The notes under the pieces are model-generated. The model was not told the DNA's origin. It ran no database searches and saw only the letters and a list, made by a program, of their open reading frames with translations. DNA of 64,000 bases from a bacterium (lineage in GTDB: Bacteria > Planctomycetota > Planctomycetia > Kolteriales > Kolteriaceae): positions 1 to 64,000 of the forward strand of contig JAIELF010000028.1 in assembly GCA_019753235.1 (NCBI GenBank). The letters run 5' to 3'. Of the stretch, positions 24,908-34,303 are shown piece by piece. Position numbers and translations under genes: made by a program. Position 1 is the stretch's first letter. Each line of letters begins with the position of its first letter.

Positions 24908-26254
24908 TTAGAACAGCGACGGCAAACGATTGAACTGATTCGTCTTGCCGAAAACGTAGTTGAAGAGAACCTGGAACTCGAAATCGAACTGTCGACCTCG
25001 GGCTCCATCGGTCACCGGAACGACGGCGGCCAACGTCAGCATCGAACGCTGACCCAGCAGGAAGTGGCTCCCTGCCGTCAGATTGATGATCGAGAATTGG
25101 CTCTGGGTCGAACCGACAATACGAGCATCGTTGGCGACCCAGTCGCTGTTGCCTAGGCCTTGGTTGTAGTGGATTTCAAACACCGGCGCGATCCCCGTCA
25201 ATAGAGAGTCGCTGTTGGTATTGCGGTAGATCCAGTAGCCGACATTCCAGTCCACGAAGAAGACGCTTTCATCGGAAAGGCTTCCCGCACGGAGGAACTG
25301 GTTTGAGCTATTTCGCAGGAAGACGTCGCGGCCGGTGGCGTCGACATCGTACTGCATGTAGAGCTGGCTGAAGAGTCGGCACTTTGAATAGACCACACCG
25401 AGATAAGGAGCCAAGTGAGTACCTTGGTTCTTAATTCGAATCAGCTCGGAAGATCCTTGGCGAATGACCGTGTCGTCGGCCGTGGGGGTCGTGACCGTCA
25501 AGCCGGCACCGACAGCCCAATTGTTCGTTGTGTAGAGAAGCGATTTGAAAAAGAGCGTGACGTTACCGAGTTCCGTATTCGTCCCGCCGATCGCGCCGAC
25601 TTGTTGCGTTGAATCGAGCGTGGACGCGAAAGGAATGCGGACTTCCACACTGGTTTTCCCGCCGAAAAAGGTCTTTTCAAAGCCCGGGACAAATCGGCTG
25701 ACATCGGTTCCGCCCGGCGAGAGCCTAGTGTTGTCGAAGAATTGGTAGCCGAAATAGACCCGATCGGTCGGCACGATGCTGGTGTTGTCCGAGAACTTAA
25801 CTCGGCCGACGGTACCGCCGGTGCCCGGCGACGCACCTGCGGGCAGGCCCGGCGTGTCTCGATTGTAGCCAGTAACGTTTCCGAAAGAGTCGTAGCCGAC
25901 CCCCTCCGATCCCAGGGCGATCAACGAGGTACCACCGGTCCCGAAGAAATCGCCCACCATGTTGGGGGCAGCGAAGCCGGACCCACTGGCAACGTCATAT
26001 TGCCCCGCGAGCGCATCGCTTATCGAGTCGCTGGTGTCGATGGTCATTGCTGGTGTCGATGGGATCGTCGAACTACTCGACCCATCCGTCGGTGTCGGCA
26101 TCAAGGCCGAGGATCCATCCTGAATCACTGTCGGGCACGTCTCACAATCCTGCTTCTTTTTGCCGAAGCCGTGAGCCCAGGATTCATTTTGGGATAGCAG
26201 GGCCAGGGCAGTTGCCATGACAGCCCAGCGACGAGATGAAACATGAATACCCAT
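24908..26254 (-). CDS. outer-membrane beta-barrel protein, unknown transport role
   Basis: 448 residues from ATG 26254 (GGAGG nine bases upstream). Signal peptide to about SWA (residue 27). The mature N-terminus has a KKKQDCETCP segment (Cys37, Cys40) and a Ser/Thr/Pro linker. From about residue 150 the protein shows alternating amphipathic strands (DRVYFGYQFFDNT, KTSVEVRIPFAS, LGNVTLFFKSLLY, NWAVGAGLTVTTP, VFFVDWNVGYWIY) and ends in Phe, as outer-membrane barrels do. It resembles planctomycete 'transporter' barrels related to phenol-degradation MetA-type proteins. Its CxxC pair near the mature N-terminus is unusual for a porin. Confidence 0.8.
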   Translation of the reverse strand: MGIHVSSRRWAVMATALALLSQNESWAHGFGKKKQDCETCPTVIQDGSSALMPTPTDGSSSSTIPSTPAMTIDTSDSISDALAGQYDVASGSGFAAPNMVGDFFGTGGTSLIALGSEGVGYDSFGNVTGYNRDTPGLPAGASPGTGGTVGRVKFSDNTSIVPTDRVYFGYQFFDNTRLSPGGTDVSRFVPGFEKTFFGGKTSVEVRIPFASTLDSTQQVGAIGGTNTELGNVTLFFKSLLYTTNNWAVGAGLTVTTPTADDTVIRQGSSELIRIKNQGTHLAPYLGVVYSKCRLFSQLYMQYDVDATGRDVFLRNSSNQFLRAGSLSDESVFFVDWNVGYWIYRNTNSDSLLTGIAPVFEIHYNQGLGNSDWVANDARIVGSTQSQFSIINLTAGSHFLLGQRSMLTLAAVVPVTDGARGRQFDFEFQVLFNYVFGKTNQFNRLPSLF

Positions 26255-26750
26255 TAAAAAACCCTCCGGCGGGGGGCCGTTCAGAATGTGTCCCATGGGG
26301 CGAACTTATCTCGCCTTGCCGTATTTGATCGGATCGTCGAAAAGGGAGACTTTGTGAAAGAGGATCTCTTGGGAAGAAATGTCCAGTAAATTGAACCGAT
26401 CGTATGGATGATGCCGGCAGGTCGACCCGTGCTCCTGCTGTCGAGCCATTGGACGCCGACCGGTCACTTGGCAACCGGTTGTTTCGTTGGGCCAGATGAA
26501 TACAAAAATGCCTGCGGGCGACCGGCTGGTGTGGAAGATCGGGCTGGCGGGAAGGGATTGTGTTGTAAGTCCTTTTCTGTGATAGCTTTACGGATTTTGT
26601 TGTCCCCCGGGATCGACTTGAATCAGGATGGGCCACCCTTCGCGGTCGGCTTTCTTTCTGTGGGATGTCGGCCGGCCAGCGTCCGATAGGGTCCATCGCG
26701 CCGAGTCGGCTTCGTAGCTTGGCGGCGATCAGAGAGGAAAAGAGTTTCCC
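26255..26750. other. divergent intergenic region upstream of rpmF
   Basis: About 496 bases without a convincing gene. Short open frames here show no family resemblance or ribosome-binding site. A possible promoter for rpmF-plsX is TTGTGT (26558-26563) and TGATAG (26580-26585) with a 16-base spacer; it is weak. No yceD/DUF177 gene precedes rpmF here, although that neighbour is common in other bacteria. Confidence 0.4.
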
Positions 26751-26936
26751 ATGGCTGTTCCAAAGAGACGCAAGTCTCATTCACGAGTTCGCACCCAGCG
26801 GGCTCATAAGTCGTTAACCCCTGTTTCGCTTGTTTATTGCAGTAAATGCAATGCGGCGACACTCCCTCATCGGGTTTGTCCGAGTTGCGGCAATCATCAG
26901 GGCAAAACTTATCTGAAGGTCGAGGAAACTCCATAA
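26751..26936 (+). CDS. rpmF: 50S ribosomal protein L32
   Basis: 61-residue ribosomal protein of the large subunit. The N-terminus MAVPKRRKSHSRVRTQRAH is the family hallmark, and a zinc-ribbon type CSKC ... CPSC (four Cys) lies in the second half, the zinc-binding C+ form of L32. The next gene, plsX, begins with the base after the stop codon, the usual rpmF-plsX arrangement that links ribosome and phospholipid synthesis. Confidence 0.97.
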   Translation: MAVPKRRKSHSRVRTQRAHKSLTPVSLVYCSKCNAATLPHRVCPSCGNHQGKTYLKVEETP

Positions 26937-27953
26937 ATGCGTCTGGCCATCGATGCGATGGGAGGAGATGACGCGCCTGGACCCATCGTTCAGGGATGTA
27001 TGGAGGCGCTCGCGCTCGATCCGGATTTGTCGCTGGTTCTCGTTGGTGACGAACCGCAGGTTCTCCCTTTGCTTGAGAAGGTGGATTATTCCCCCTCTCG
27101 GGTCAACTTTTTGCATACCGATCAAGTCGTCGGCATGGACGAAAGCCCTGGCACGGCCATGCGACGAAAACCGAAAAGCTCGATCAATCTCTGCTGGTCG
27201 TTGCTGGCGGAAGGGTCTGTCGATGGCTTGGTCAGTGCCGGCAACACGGGGGCGGTGGTCGCGGGTGGCCTGAAGACTCGGCGATTCCTCGAAGGCGTTC
27301 ATCGTCCTGGCATCGCGGTCACGATCCCCACCATGACGGGCGTCTCGATCATGATCGACGCCGGCGCGAACCTCAATCCCAAGCCCGAACACTTGCTCCA
27401 GTACGGGATGATGGGCGTCGCCTACGTCAAACAGGTTCTCGGCATCGCGAATCCTTCGATTGGTCTGATGAATATCGGTTCGGAAGATACCAAGGGTACT
27501 TCCCTCGCCAAAGAAACCTCGCTCCTCTTTCGCAACGGTTCGCTGCGAGACGCTTACAAGGGAAACATCGAAGGGCGAGACATTTGCCGGGGTCTGGTGG
27601 ATGTCATTGTTTGTGACGGCTTTGTCGGCAACGCGTTGCTGAAGTGTTGTGAAGGGGTTTTGGATTTCGTCGTCAAACGCGTCGCCATGGAACTGCTTGG
27701 CAATCTCAACGTCGAGCGACAGAAGGCGGAGGAAGTCCTCTTCGGACTCTACAATCGCTACCATCACAGCGAAGTCGGGGCGGCACCGCTGCTGGGGATT
27801 GATGGCGTTTGTCTGATTGGTCACGGTGCCAGCGACGCTCGGTCGGTCCGCAATGCCATTCGCAACGCGAAGATTTACACCGAAGTCAACCGCACCATCC
27901 TGGAAGAAATCTCCCACGGAATCCGCACCACATCCGGAGCGGCCGGCACCTAA
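26937..27953 (+). CDS. plsX: phosphate acyltransferase PlsX
   Basis: Converts acyl-ACP to acyl-phosphate, the donor for glycerol-3-phosphate acylation by PlsY, the first step of phospholipid synthesis; a peripheral membrane enzyme. The N-terminus MRLAIDAMGGDDAP is the family signature. Further conserved blocks are SAGNTGAVVAG, LMNIGSEDTKG, and VDVIVCDGFVGNALLK. The 338 residues are normal. It directly abuts rpmF. No fabH, fabD or acpP follows, unlike in enterobacteria. Confidence 0.97.
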   Translation: MRLAIDAMGGDDAPGPIVQGCMEALALDPDLSLVLVGDEPQVLPLLEKVDYSPSRVNFLHTDQVVGMDESPGTAMRRKPKSSINLCWSLLAEGSVDGLVSAGNTGAVVAGGLKTRRFLEGVHRPGIAVTIPTMTGVSIMIDAGANLNPKPEHLLQYGMMGVAYVKQVLGIANPSIGLMNIGSEDTKGTSLAKETSLLFRNGSLRDAYKGNIEGRDICRGLVDVIVCDGFVGNALLKCCEGVLDFVVKRVAMELLGNLNVERQKAEEVLFGLYNRYHHSEVGAAPLLGIDGVCLIGHGASDARSVRNAIRNAKIYTEVNRTILEEISHGIRTTSGAAGT

Positions 27954-28168
27954 GAAGTCTTCCCCAAAAGAACCGCTTCGCACCGAGTTCAGTCAACGAA
28001 GGCGACCGTCTCTTTTTCACATGCTTCTGGTCCTTTGGATCATCGAACCGGTTCCATTCTTGTTTGATTGCTGAACGCGTTCCATCTTGGGCTTGCCTCG
28101 ATTCTTCCAAGCCATTATCAGTCCCGCCAGAAGCATACTTCGTTGATCGCGACATCCTCGTTACCGAG

Positions 28169-28200
28169 GACGGCTTTGCCGTCGGCGGGTTCTTCTTTTT
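28169..28200 (+). terminator. possible terminator downstream of plsX
   Basis: A 6-base stem GACGGC-TTT-GCCGTC at 28169-28183, followed after six bases by a T-rich tract (28190-28200). It is 215 bases after the plsX stop and just upstream of the lipoprotein gene. The distance between stem and T-tract weakens the call. Confidence 0.35.
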
Positions 28201-28215
28201 CCCAAGGATGGGAGG

Positions 28216-29262
28216 ATGTCGTTGCGATCGGCCATCAACAAACGGCGATCCGCCCCTCGGTGGATCGGTCTTCTTGTCATTGGGATGGCTGTCTTAGGCT
28301 GTCAGCAATCAGACTCGGTATTGCCGATCGTTTCTTCATCCCCTCAAAAAACGAAACCGGTCTCTTGGACGGTGGCCAAGCCGGCTTCTTCCGTCGATAC
28401 GGTCGGTCATCAAATCACGCGATGGATGTCTCCCATGCCGATCGAATCCACGCTGGATGCTTCGCGCTCGGCCCTTTCCTTGATGCAACAGCGTCTTGCG
28501 TCGGCCCAGAAGAGCATCTTCTGGATAAGCGAGGCATTACCGACAGCGGTTGCTACACATCGGCCGAGCACGGCTCGAACTGTTCCCGAAGTTCGCGTGG
28601 CCGAGACGCCGTCGGATTTGCCGGGCGTCATCATCGATGAGCAGTGCGTGATGATCGGGCCGCTCTCGATCGGCACGGAAGAAGCGTTGCTGACGCTGGT
28701 CGATCCCTCCCTTGCCAGCCAATTGACACAAGCTTTCTTGACCGACAAGCTTTCATCGGCCTCGGTGGGTCGTCAAGTGGCTGAGCCAACCTGGTTGATC
28801 GGTTCGTTCCGTGATCGGAATCGGTTTCTCGCGACTCGGATGTCGCAGGCTCATCAGCAGATTGATTTCATCGCCAGGACGGAGGGACAAGAGGATCTCG
28901 TTATCAATTTCAATCGCGTTCGATCCAATGGAGTACTACTGCGTGGGGTGATGCTGGGGAATGATTCAGGTTCCAAGCGGTTTGAGGAAACGCTCATGGG
29001 GAAGTCGGCAGTGGTGCGGGTGACGCGCCCGATGCCAAGCCAGCTTTTGGTGTCGGCACTGGTGATTGACCGCCAACGAGCTTTGTTGATGCTGGAGTTT
29101 CGTCATCCCGATCGCTGGCCGACACAGGATGGTTCCGGTGAGGGGTTGGTGATCGAGCTTGTGTCGCCCGAAAGCTGTTCCATGCTTCTGGCAATGATCG
29201 AGCGATTCTGTCGAGAGAGCGAAGCTCGTCTTTCCCATCGTTTACAGCAATCACGTCGCTAA
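28216..29262 (+). CDS. predicted lipoprotein, unknown function
   Basis: 348 residues; an AAGGA box seven bases before the ATG. N-terminal basic region, hydrophobic core and lipobox VLGC (Cys29) mark it for lipid attachment in the envelope. The rest is soluble, with no motif I recognise. Residues about 60-115 are helical (STLDASRSALSLMQQRLASAQ). The later part has regular alternating strands and a helix near the end (CSMLLAMIERFCRESEARLSHRL). It is convergent with dxs, seven bases apart. Confidence 0.7.
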   Translation: MSLRSAINKRRSAPRWIGLLVIGMAVLGCQQSDSVLPIVSSSPQKTKPVSWTVAKPASSVDTVGHQITRWMSPMPIESTLDASRSALSLMQQRLASAQKSIFWISEALPTAVATHRPSTARTVPEVRVAETPSDLPGVIIDEQCVMIGPLSIGTEEALLTLVDPSLASQLTQAFLTDKLSSASVGRQVAEPTWLIGSFRDRNRFLATRMSQAHQQIDFIARTEGQEDLVINFNRVRSNGVLLRGVMLGNDSGSKRFEETLMGKSAVVRVTRPMPSQLLVSALVIDRQRALLMLEFRHPDRWPTQDGSGEGLVIELVSPESCSMLLAMIERFCRESEARLSHRLQQSRR

Positions 29263-29269
29263 ACGGACG

Positions 29270-31180
29270 TCATGCGATCGACGTCGATGAAGTTCCTTCG
29301 GTTTGACTTACGAGCGACAGTGCCTGATCAACGAGCGAACGAGCGTCGAGGCCGGTCTCGGCCAATTGCTCGCTTCGGTCGGCATGCATGACCCATCGAT
29401 CCGGCATGGCGGCAATATGAAGGTGAGAGGTGTTGATCTTCGCGAGATTGGCCGCCTCCAACAGGGCCGAGCCAAACCCGCCGGCATGCACGCCTTCTTC
29501 GACCGTCAGGACAAACGGAAGTTGTTCGATCGCGCGGAGGAGAGTTGTGTGGTCGATCGGTTTGGCAAACCGAGCATTGATGACGCCGACATCGAGACCT
29601 TGCTGCTGAAGTTCTTTCCTCGCTTTGATCGCTTCGCTGAGCAACGAACCGTATGCCACGATACAGCCGTCAACGCCCCATTCGATCACCTCGGCTTGGC
29701 CCAGTACCATGGGAGCGACGGTTCGCTCGATCGGTTGAGGGTGCGCCTTCGGATAACGAAGAGCGACCGGGCCTGAATGCTGCAGCGACCACTCGATCAT
29801 CGGGGCGACGTCGTATTCGTCTCCGGGGGCGAGCAATGTCATGTTGGGGAAGATCCGCATGTACGGAATATCGAAGCTGCCGTGATGAGTCGGTCCGTCG
29901 GGCCCCGTGAAGCCGGCCCGGTCCATGCAGAAAAGGACGGGCAGATTCTGCAAAGCTACTTCCTGAAAGACTTGGTCAAACGAGCGCTGCAGGAAGGTAG
30001 AGTAAATGTCGACTACGGGGCGAAGACCGGTCTTCGCGAGGCCAGCCGCAAACGCGACCGCATGCGATTCGCAGATGCCGACATCAAAGAATCGATCGGG
30101 AAAGTCGGCGCGGATTCGTTCGAGCTTGTTCCCCTGGCACATGGCCGCCGTGATGACGCAAACACGCGGGTCGCGTTTCATGGCGTCGTGGAGAGAACTG
30201 CTGACGACGTCGGTAAAGGCTCGCGACGAACTGGCAGCGCGAAGCGAGACGACGCCGTTTTTGACACTTTCAAAGACGGGGGGCGTGTGGAACTTGACCG
30301 GGTCTTCGCACGCGCTGGGGACGCCGTGCCCTTTATTGGTCATGACGTGGAGCAGCGTTGGCTTTTGCGCGAGCTTGAGCTTGCCGAGATACTCGCAGAG
30401 CGTCGGTAAGTCATGACCGTCGATCGGGCCAATGTAGTTGAATCCAAGCTTCTCGAAAAGCATGCCGCCAAAGAAACCCACCTTCACGACATCCTTGATG
30501 GCGGCCCAAGCTCGGTCGAAAGATCCCGACGACTTCGAAAGCCTCTTCACCATTCGATCGAGATTCCGCTTCATGTCCTTCAATACGGGAGCCATGCGGG
30601 CCTGATCGAGAACCTGAGACAGCCCCCCGACACGCGGGCAAATCGACATCTTGTTGTCGTTGAGAATGACTAGCAGATTCTTGTTCAGGCCGGCCGCATT
30701 GTTCATCGCCTCGAAGACAATTCCCGAGGGAAAAGCCCCGTCGCCGATGACGGCAACGCTGTGTCGATCGGGCTCGTGTTGAAGATCGTCCCCTGCTTTC
30801 AGCCCCAGTGCGGTGGAGAGGCTCGAACCGGCGTGCCCGGTCATGAACAGGTCGTAGGGGCTCTCGATGGGATTGGGATATCCCATGATGCCACCCTTTG
30901 TTCGAATATGACGAAACGCCTGATAGCGCCCCGTGATCAGTTTGTGCGGATAGATTTGATGACCTGTATCCCAGATCAATCGATCGCGCGAGAAATCGAA
31001 CTCTCGGTGGAGCGAAATGCAGAGTTCCACCACCCCCAGGTTGCTGGCAAAGTGAACCGTGCGGTCAAAAAGAGGCTGACAGAGTTCGTCGCGAATTTCC
31101 TGCGCTAACTGCGCGAGTTGTTCCATCGACAACCCACGAAGCCGATCAGGCGTTTCGATGGTAGGAAGGAGCAATGCCAT
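29270..31180 (-). CDS. dxs: 1-deoxy-D-xylulose-5-phosphate synthase
   Basis: Thiamine-diphosphate enzyme that condenses pyruvate and glyceraldehyde-3-phosphate, the first step of the MEP isoprenoid pathway. 636 residues with the ordered motifs GHQIYPHKLITG, the cofactor-binding VIGDGAFPSG ... NLLVILNDN, the pyrimidine-domain Glu in FDVGICESHAVAFAAGLA, and the C-terminal transketolase domain (EEGVHAGGFGSALLE). Start ATG overlaps the ispA stop by one base (TAATG), with AAAGGGA six bases upstream. The pairing with a prenyl diphosphate synthase makes a short isoprenoid operon. Confidence 0.97.
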   Translation of the reverse strand: MALLLPTIETPDRLRGLSMEQLAQLAQEIRDELCQPLFDRTVHFASNLGVVELCISLHREFDFSRDRLIWDTGHQIYPHKLITGRYQAFRHIRTKGGIMGYPNPIESPYDLFMTGHAGSSLSTALGLKAGDDLQHEPDRHSVAVIGDGAFPSGIVFEAMNNAAGLNKNLLVILNDNKMSICPRVGGLSQVLDQARMAPVLKDMKRNLDRMVKRLSKSSGSFDRAWAAIKDVVKVGFFGGMLFEKLGFNYIGPIDGHDLPTLCEYLGKLKLAQKPTLLHVMTNKGHGVPSACEDPVKFHTPPVFESVKNGVVSLRAASSSRAFTDVVSSSLHDAMKRDPRVCVITAAMCQGNKLERIRADFPDRFFDVGICESHAVAFAAGLAKTGLRPVVDIYSTFLQRSFDQVFQEVALQNLPVLFCMDRAGFTGPDGPTHHGSFDIPYMRIFPNMTLLAPGDEYDVAPMIEWSLQHSGPVALRYPKAHPQPIERTVAPMVLGQAEVIEWGVDGCIVAYGSLLSEAIKARKELQQQGLDVGVINARFAKPIDHTTLLRAIEQLPFVLTVEEGVHAGGFGSALLEAANLAKINTSHLHIAAMPDRWVMHADRSEQLAETGLDARSLVDQALSLVSQTEGTSSTSIA

Positions 31181-32070
31181 TACCGGTCCCTTTCGACCAC
31201 ATAGCGAGCCAACGACTTGAGCATGGAGGCGTTCTTGCCGAACGTGGCCAAAGCTTCAATTGCTTGTTCGACCATTTCCGTTGCCTTCTGTCGACTCTCC
31301 TCGACGCCGAGCAAATGGGGATACGTTAGTTTGCCGGCCGCACTATCCTTCTGAACCCCTTTGCCCATTCGCTTGGGATCGCCCTCGACATCAAGCACGT
31401 CGTCGGCAATCTGAAACGCCAAGCCGATCGCTTGGCCGTAGGTGAGCAGCGAATCGAGCTGCGCATCCGTACCGCCGCCGATGATTCCTCCCATCCGAAG
31501 CGATGCCGCCAGCAGAGCCCCGGTCTTCCGAGAGTGTAGAGACGAAAGCCATTCGACGCCGACGCGTGTGGTCGGCGGATGCAGATCATCCATTTGTCCG
31601 CCGACCATGCCGGCCGGGCCGGCCGAGGCTGCCAGTTCTCGCACGCAGCGAATCGCCGTGGCCGAGGGTTGCAGTTCCGTCAGCACTTCAAACGCCAGCG
31701 TGTGGAGTGCATCGCCCGCGAGAATCGCCGTCGCCTCGTTGAATTTTCGATGGCACGTCAGTTGGCCGCGGCGGTATTCGTCATCATCCATGGCGGGCAA
31801 ATCGTCATGAATAAGCGAGTAGGTGTGGACCATTTCGACGGCACAGGCGGCGGGAATGGCGGCATCGGCCAGGCCCCCACAAGCTTCGCACGACAGCAGC
31901 ACCAAGATCGGTCGTAACCGCTTGCCCCCCGCGAATAGGCTGTACCGAATCGCCTCGGTGAGCCGATCCGGGCCGGCCAGATTTGCTCCGACGTAGTGCT
32001 CTAAAGATCGGTCCACCAATTCTCGCCAGGCAGCAAGCGACTGGGAGAAAGGTTCGGCGGAGGTCGGCAT
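31180..32070 (-). CDS. ispA: polyprenyl synthetase (farnesyl/geranylgeranyl diphosphate synthase type)
   Basis: Chain-elongating trans-prenyltransferase that makes C15-C20 diphosphates. 296 residues from ATG 32070 (AAGGAG four to five bases upstream); a longer frame without a start signal extends to 32277. Both aspartate-rich motifs are intact: the first in SLIHDDLPAMDDDEYRRG and the second in QIADDVLDVEGD, with GGKRLRP and the KTGALL segment. Length and the two extra residues in the first Asp motif fit bacterial farnesyl diphosphate synthase. It is cotranscribed with dxs (one-base overlap). The product length cannot be settled by eye. Confidence 0.92.
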   Translation of the reverse strand: MPTSAEPFSQSLAAWRELVDRSLEHYVGANLAGPDRLTEAIRYSLFAGGKRLRPILVLLSCEACGGLADAAIPAACAVEMVHTYSLIHDDLPAMDDDEYRRGQLTCHRKFNEATAILAGDALHTLAFEVLTELQPSATAIRCVRELAASAGPAGMVGGQMDDLHPPTTRVGVEWLSSLHSRKTGALLAASLRMGGIIGGGTDAQLDSLLTYGQAIGLAFQIADDVLDVEGDPKRMGKGVQKDSAAGKLTYPHLLGVEESRQKATEMVEQAIEALATFGKNASMLKSLARYVVERDR

Positions 32071-32491
32071 TCGGCTCCTTTCGGGATGCAAGCCAAGACT
32101 ACAACGGAAGTAAGAGCTAACTCTACCGTGATAGCGGCCGGCGGAGCAATCCCAAACGAAGCTCGATGGAGGTTCTTCAGCGAAATGATTCGCGATTCGC
32201 TTTTTTGACGTGCGGGCGGACCAGTCCGTCCTGTTCTGGGCTTGGAGGGGATCTGGATGTAAGTGCAATTTGAACATGATGTTAGTTGCCTAAAACGAGC
32301 GGGAATCTCATCCGTCATCCCCTATGGGCGACCGGACTTGCTTTCTCACCGTTAACAGATGTCTGATGAGACGTGATTCGCCAGGAACTTACTCTTCACG
32401 CGATCCGCCCCAGTCGGTGGTTCTGTCTGGACGATAAAGCAATGGTCCACCGTTCTCAGATCGATCTGGGGATGTTGCCAGGGAGACTTCG
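32071..32491. other. divergent intergenic region
   Basis: 421 bases between leftward ispA-dxs and the rightward SNF2 gene. No gene, tRNA or clear repeat seen. Frames open here run into ispA or the SNF2 gene on the wrong strand and have no start signals. Promoters for both operons must lie here. Confidence 0.4.
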
Positions 32492-34264
32492 GTGTCCGAA
32501 AGCTTTCGCTGGATGATGGATCGCCTGCTCGGCTGGCGGCTGCCCGCGGGGAAGCACGAGCTAACAAATCGTCCGGCACCTCCCCCCGAACCAGAGACAC
32601 CTCGTACGCTCCCGACTTTGACCGTGGCGGACGTTTTGGGCGGGCCGTTGACATTGGAGGAGATCCGCTTTCGGCGGACCAAGCTTTCGCTGCCGACCCC
32701 GCGGGTGACGAGTTTGCCGATTGGTTCGCCGGCGACGTCGTCTCATCGAGATGCGGAAACCGATCGGCCGGTCCTGCCGCGATCTGCCCCCCCCGCGAAG
32801 ATGGCGAGGCGAAAGATTCCGGATGGGTTGCCGCTGCGCGATCGCTTGCAATCGCTGCTGCAGCCACCGATCGAGTTTTTGTTGGGCGATAACCGACTCT
32901 TTCTTCCTTTCGATCCTTTTCCGTACCAGTACGAAGGGGTCGGGTTTTTGACCTCCTCTTGGGGGGCGATTCTCGCGGATGAGATGGGCCTCGGAAAGAC
33001 GATGCAGAGCGTGATGGCGATTCGGCTCCTGCTGCGTGCGGGAATGATTCGCTCGGTTCTTCTCATTTGCCCCAAGCCGCTCCTATCCAATTGGAAGCGG
33101 GAGTTCTCCCTCTGGGCGGAGGAACTCCCCTTGGCGATCATTCCGTCGGATGGCTGGGCTCGGCGGAATTTTTGGCTTCGCGATACGACCGCGATCAAGC
33201 TTGCCAACTACGAAAGTGTCTCGCGCGATGAAGAGATCCTCCTTGCCCCCGGAGTCGATTTCGATCTGGTTGTTCTCGATGAAGCGCAGCGGATTAAGAA
33301 CCAAGGATCGAAGATCTCCTCGGTCATTCAACAGATCTCCCGGAAAAGAAGCTGGGCGCTGACCGGAACACCTGTTGAGAATCGGGCGGAGGATCTGCTC
33401 AGCCTGCTGGACTTTGTCCATCGTCGACAATCGTCCCACCGGGATCATTCGGTCGAGACTCGGACGGACGAACTGCGCGATGCAGTGGGGGAAGTCATTC
33501 TTCGCCGAACCAAGGACATGGTCATGGATGACTTGCCCGCGCGGATGACGCGAGATGTCTACATCGACCTCGGAACGCATCAACGTGAAGCCTACGACCG
33601 GGCCGAGAAGGATGGCGTGGTTCGGCTCGGCGAGTTGGGCGAAGAGATCACGATCGAACATGTCTTCAAGCTGATCGGCGAGCTGAAACAGATCTGCAAT
33701 TTTGATCGAACGACGGGCGAGAGTGCGAAAGCCGAGCAGCTTCGCGGGGATCTGGAAGAGGTGGTGAGCTCTGGGAAAAAGGGGATCATTTTCTCGCAGT
33801 ATGTCTCGACCCTGGAAGAGCTCGGTCGGCGGCTGAGCGATTACCGCCCCCTGCTCTATCATGGCGGTGTGCCGCACCATCATCGCGATGAGATCATTCG
33901 AAAGTTTCGCGAGGATGCCGATCGGCCGATCCTTCTATTGAGCTACGGGACCGGCGCCGTCGGGCTCAACTTGCAGTTCTCGAACTATGTGTTTTTGTTC
34001 GACCGTTGGTGGAATCCCGCGATCGAGGATCAAGCGATCAACCGCGCTCACCGGATTGGCCAGAAGAGCCGAGTCTTTGTCAGTCGCTACATCACGCCAC
34101 AATCGATCGAGTCGCGGATTGCGCAGGTTCTCGAACAAAAGCGAGAGTTGTTTTCGTTTCTCATTGATGGTCACGAACCAGGGCAAGAGAGTCTCAGCAT
34201 GTCGGCCGAGGAGATTTTCGGCCTGTTCGACCTGCGAGTCCGATCGAAGAATCAAGCCGCTTAA
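32492..34264 (+). CDS. SNF2/Swi2-family DNA-dependent ATPase (helicase-like)
   Basis: 590 residues from GTG 32492, with GGGAG six bases upstream. After a Pro-rich, poorly ordered N-terminus (about 1-110) come the two RecA-like lobes: Walker A DEMGLGKT, Walker B DEAQ in VVLDEAQRIKN, motif III SWALTGTPVENR, motif V LLLSYGTGAVGLNL and motif VI DQAINRAHRIGQ. These are the complete SNF2 set. No HTH, SNF2-associated SWIM domain or nuclease is fused. Neighbours do not include a restriction, DISARM-like or Druantia-like set, so a chromosomal DNA-translocase or remodelling role is more likely than defence. Confidence 0.93.
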   Translation: MSESFRWMMDRLLGWRLPAGKHELTNRPAPPPEPETPRTLPTLTVADVLGGPLTLEEIRFRRTKLSLPTPRVTSLPIGSPATSSHRDAETDRPVLPRSAPPAKMARRKIPDGLPLRDRLQSLLQPPIEFLLGDNRLFLPFDPFPYQYEGVGFLTSSWGAILADEMGLGKTMQSVMAIRLLLRAGMIRSVLLICPKPLLSNWKREFSLWAEELPLAIIPSDGWARRNFWLRDTTAIKLANYESVSRDEEILLAPGVDFDLVVLDEAQRIKNQGSKISSVIQQISRKRSWALTGTPVENRAEDLLSLLDFVHRRQSSHRDHSVETRTDELRDAVGEVILRRTKDMVMDDLPARMTRDVYIDLGTHQREAYDRAEKDGVVRLGELGEEITIEHVFKLIGELKQICNFDRTTGESAKAEQLRGDLEEVVSSGKKGIIFSQYVSTLEELGRRLSDYRPLLYHGGVPHHHRDEIIRKFREDADRPILLLSYGTGAVGLNLQFSNYVFLFDRWWNPAIEDQAINRAHRIGQKSRVFVSRYITPQSIESRIAQVLEQKRELFSFLIDGHEPGQESLSMSAEEIFGLFDLRVRSKNQAA

Positions 34265-34303
34265 GTTGGCGGGCACCCCATAGGATCTCGATCGATTCTA
34301 GCT

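Noticed and set aside
26408..26689. 93-codon plus-strand frame upstream of rpmF
   Set aside because: Unordered composition and no ribosome-binding site. I also looked for a yceD gene here and found none.
26814..27983. 389-codon minus-strand frame opposite plsX
   Set aside because: plsX and rpmF are certain; the frame has no motif.
32492..34264. SNF2 gene as part of a defence system
   Set aside because: No nuclease, methyltransferase or other defence partner lies near; neighbours are isoprenoid genes and a kinase.
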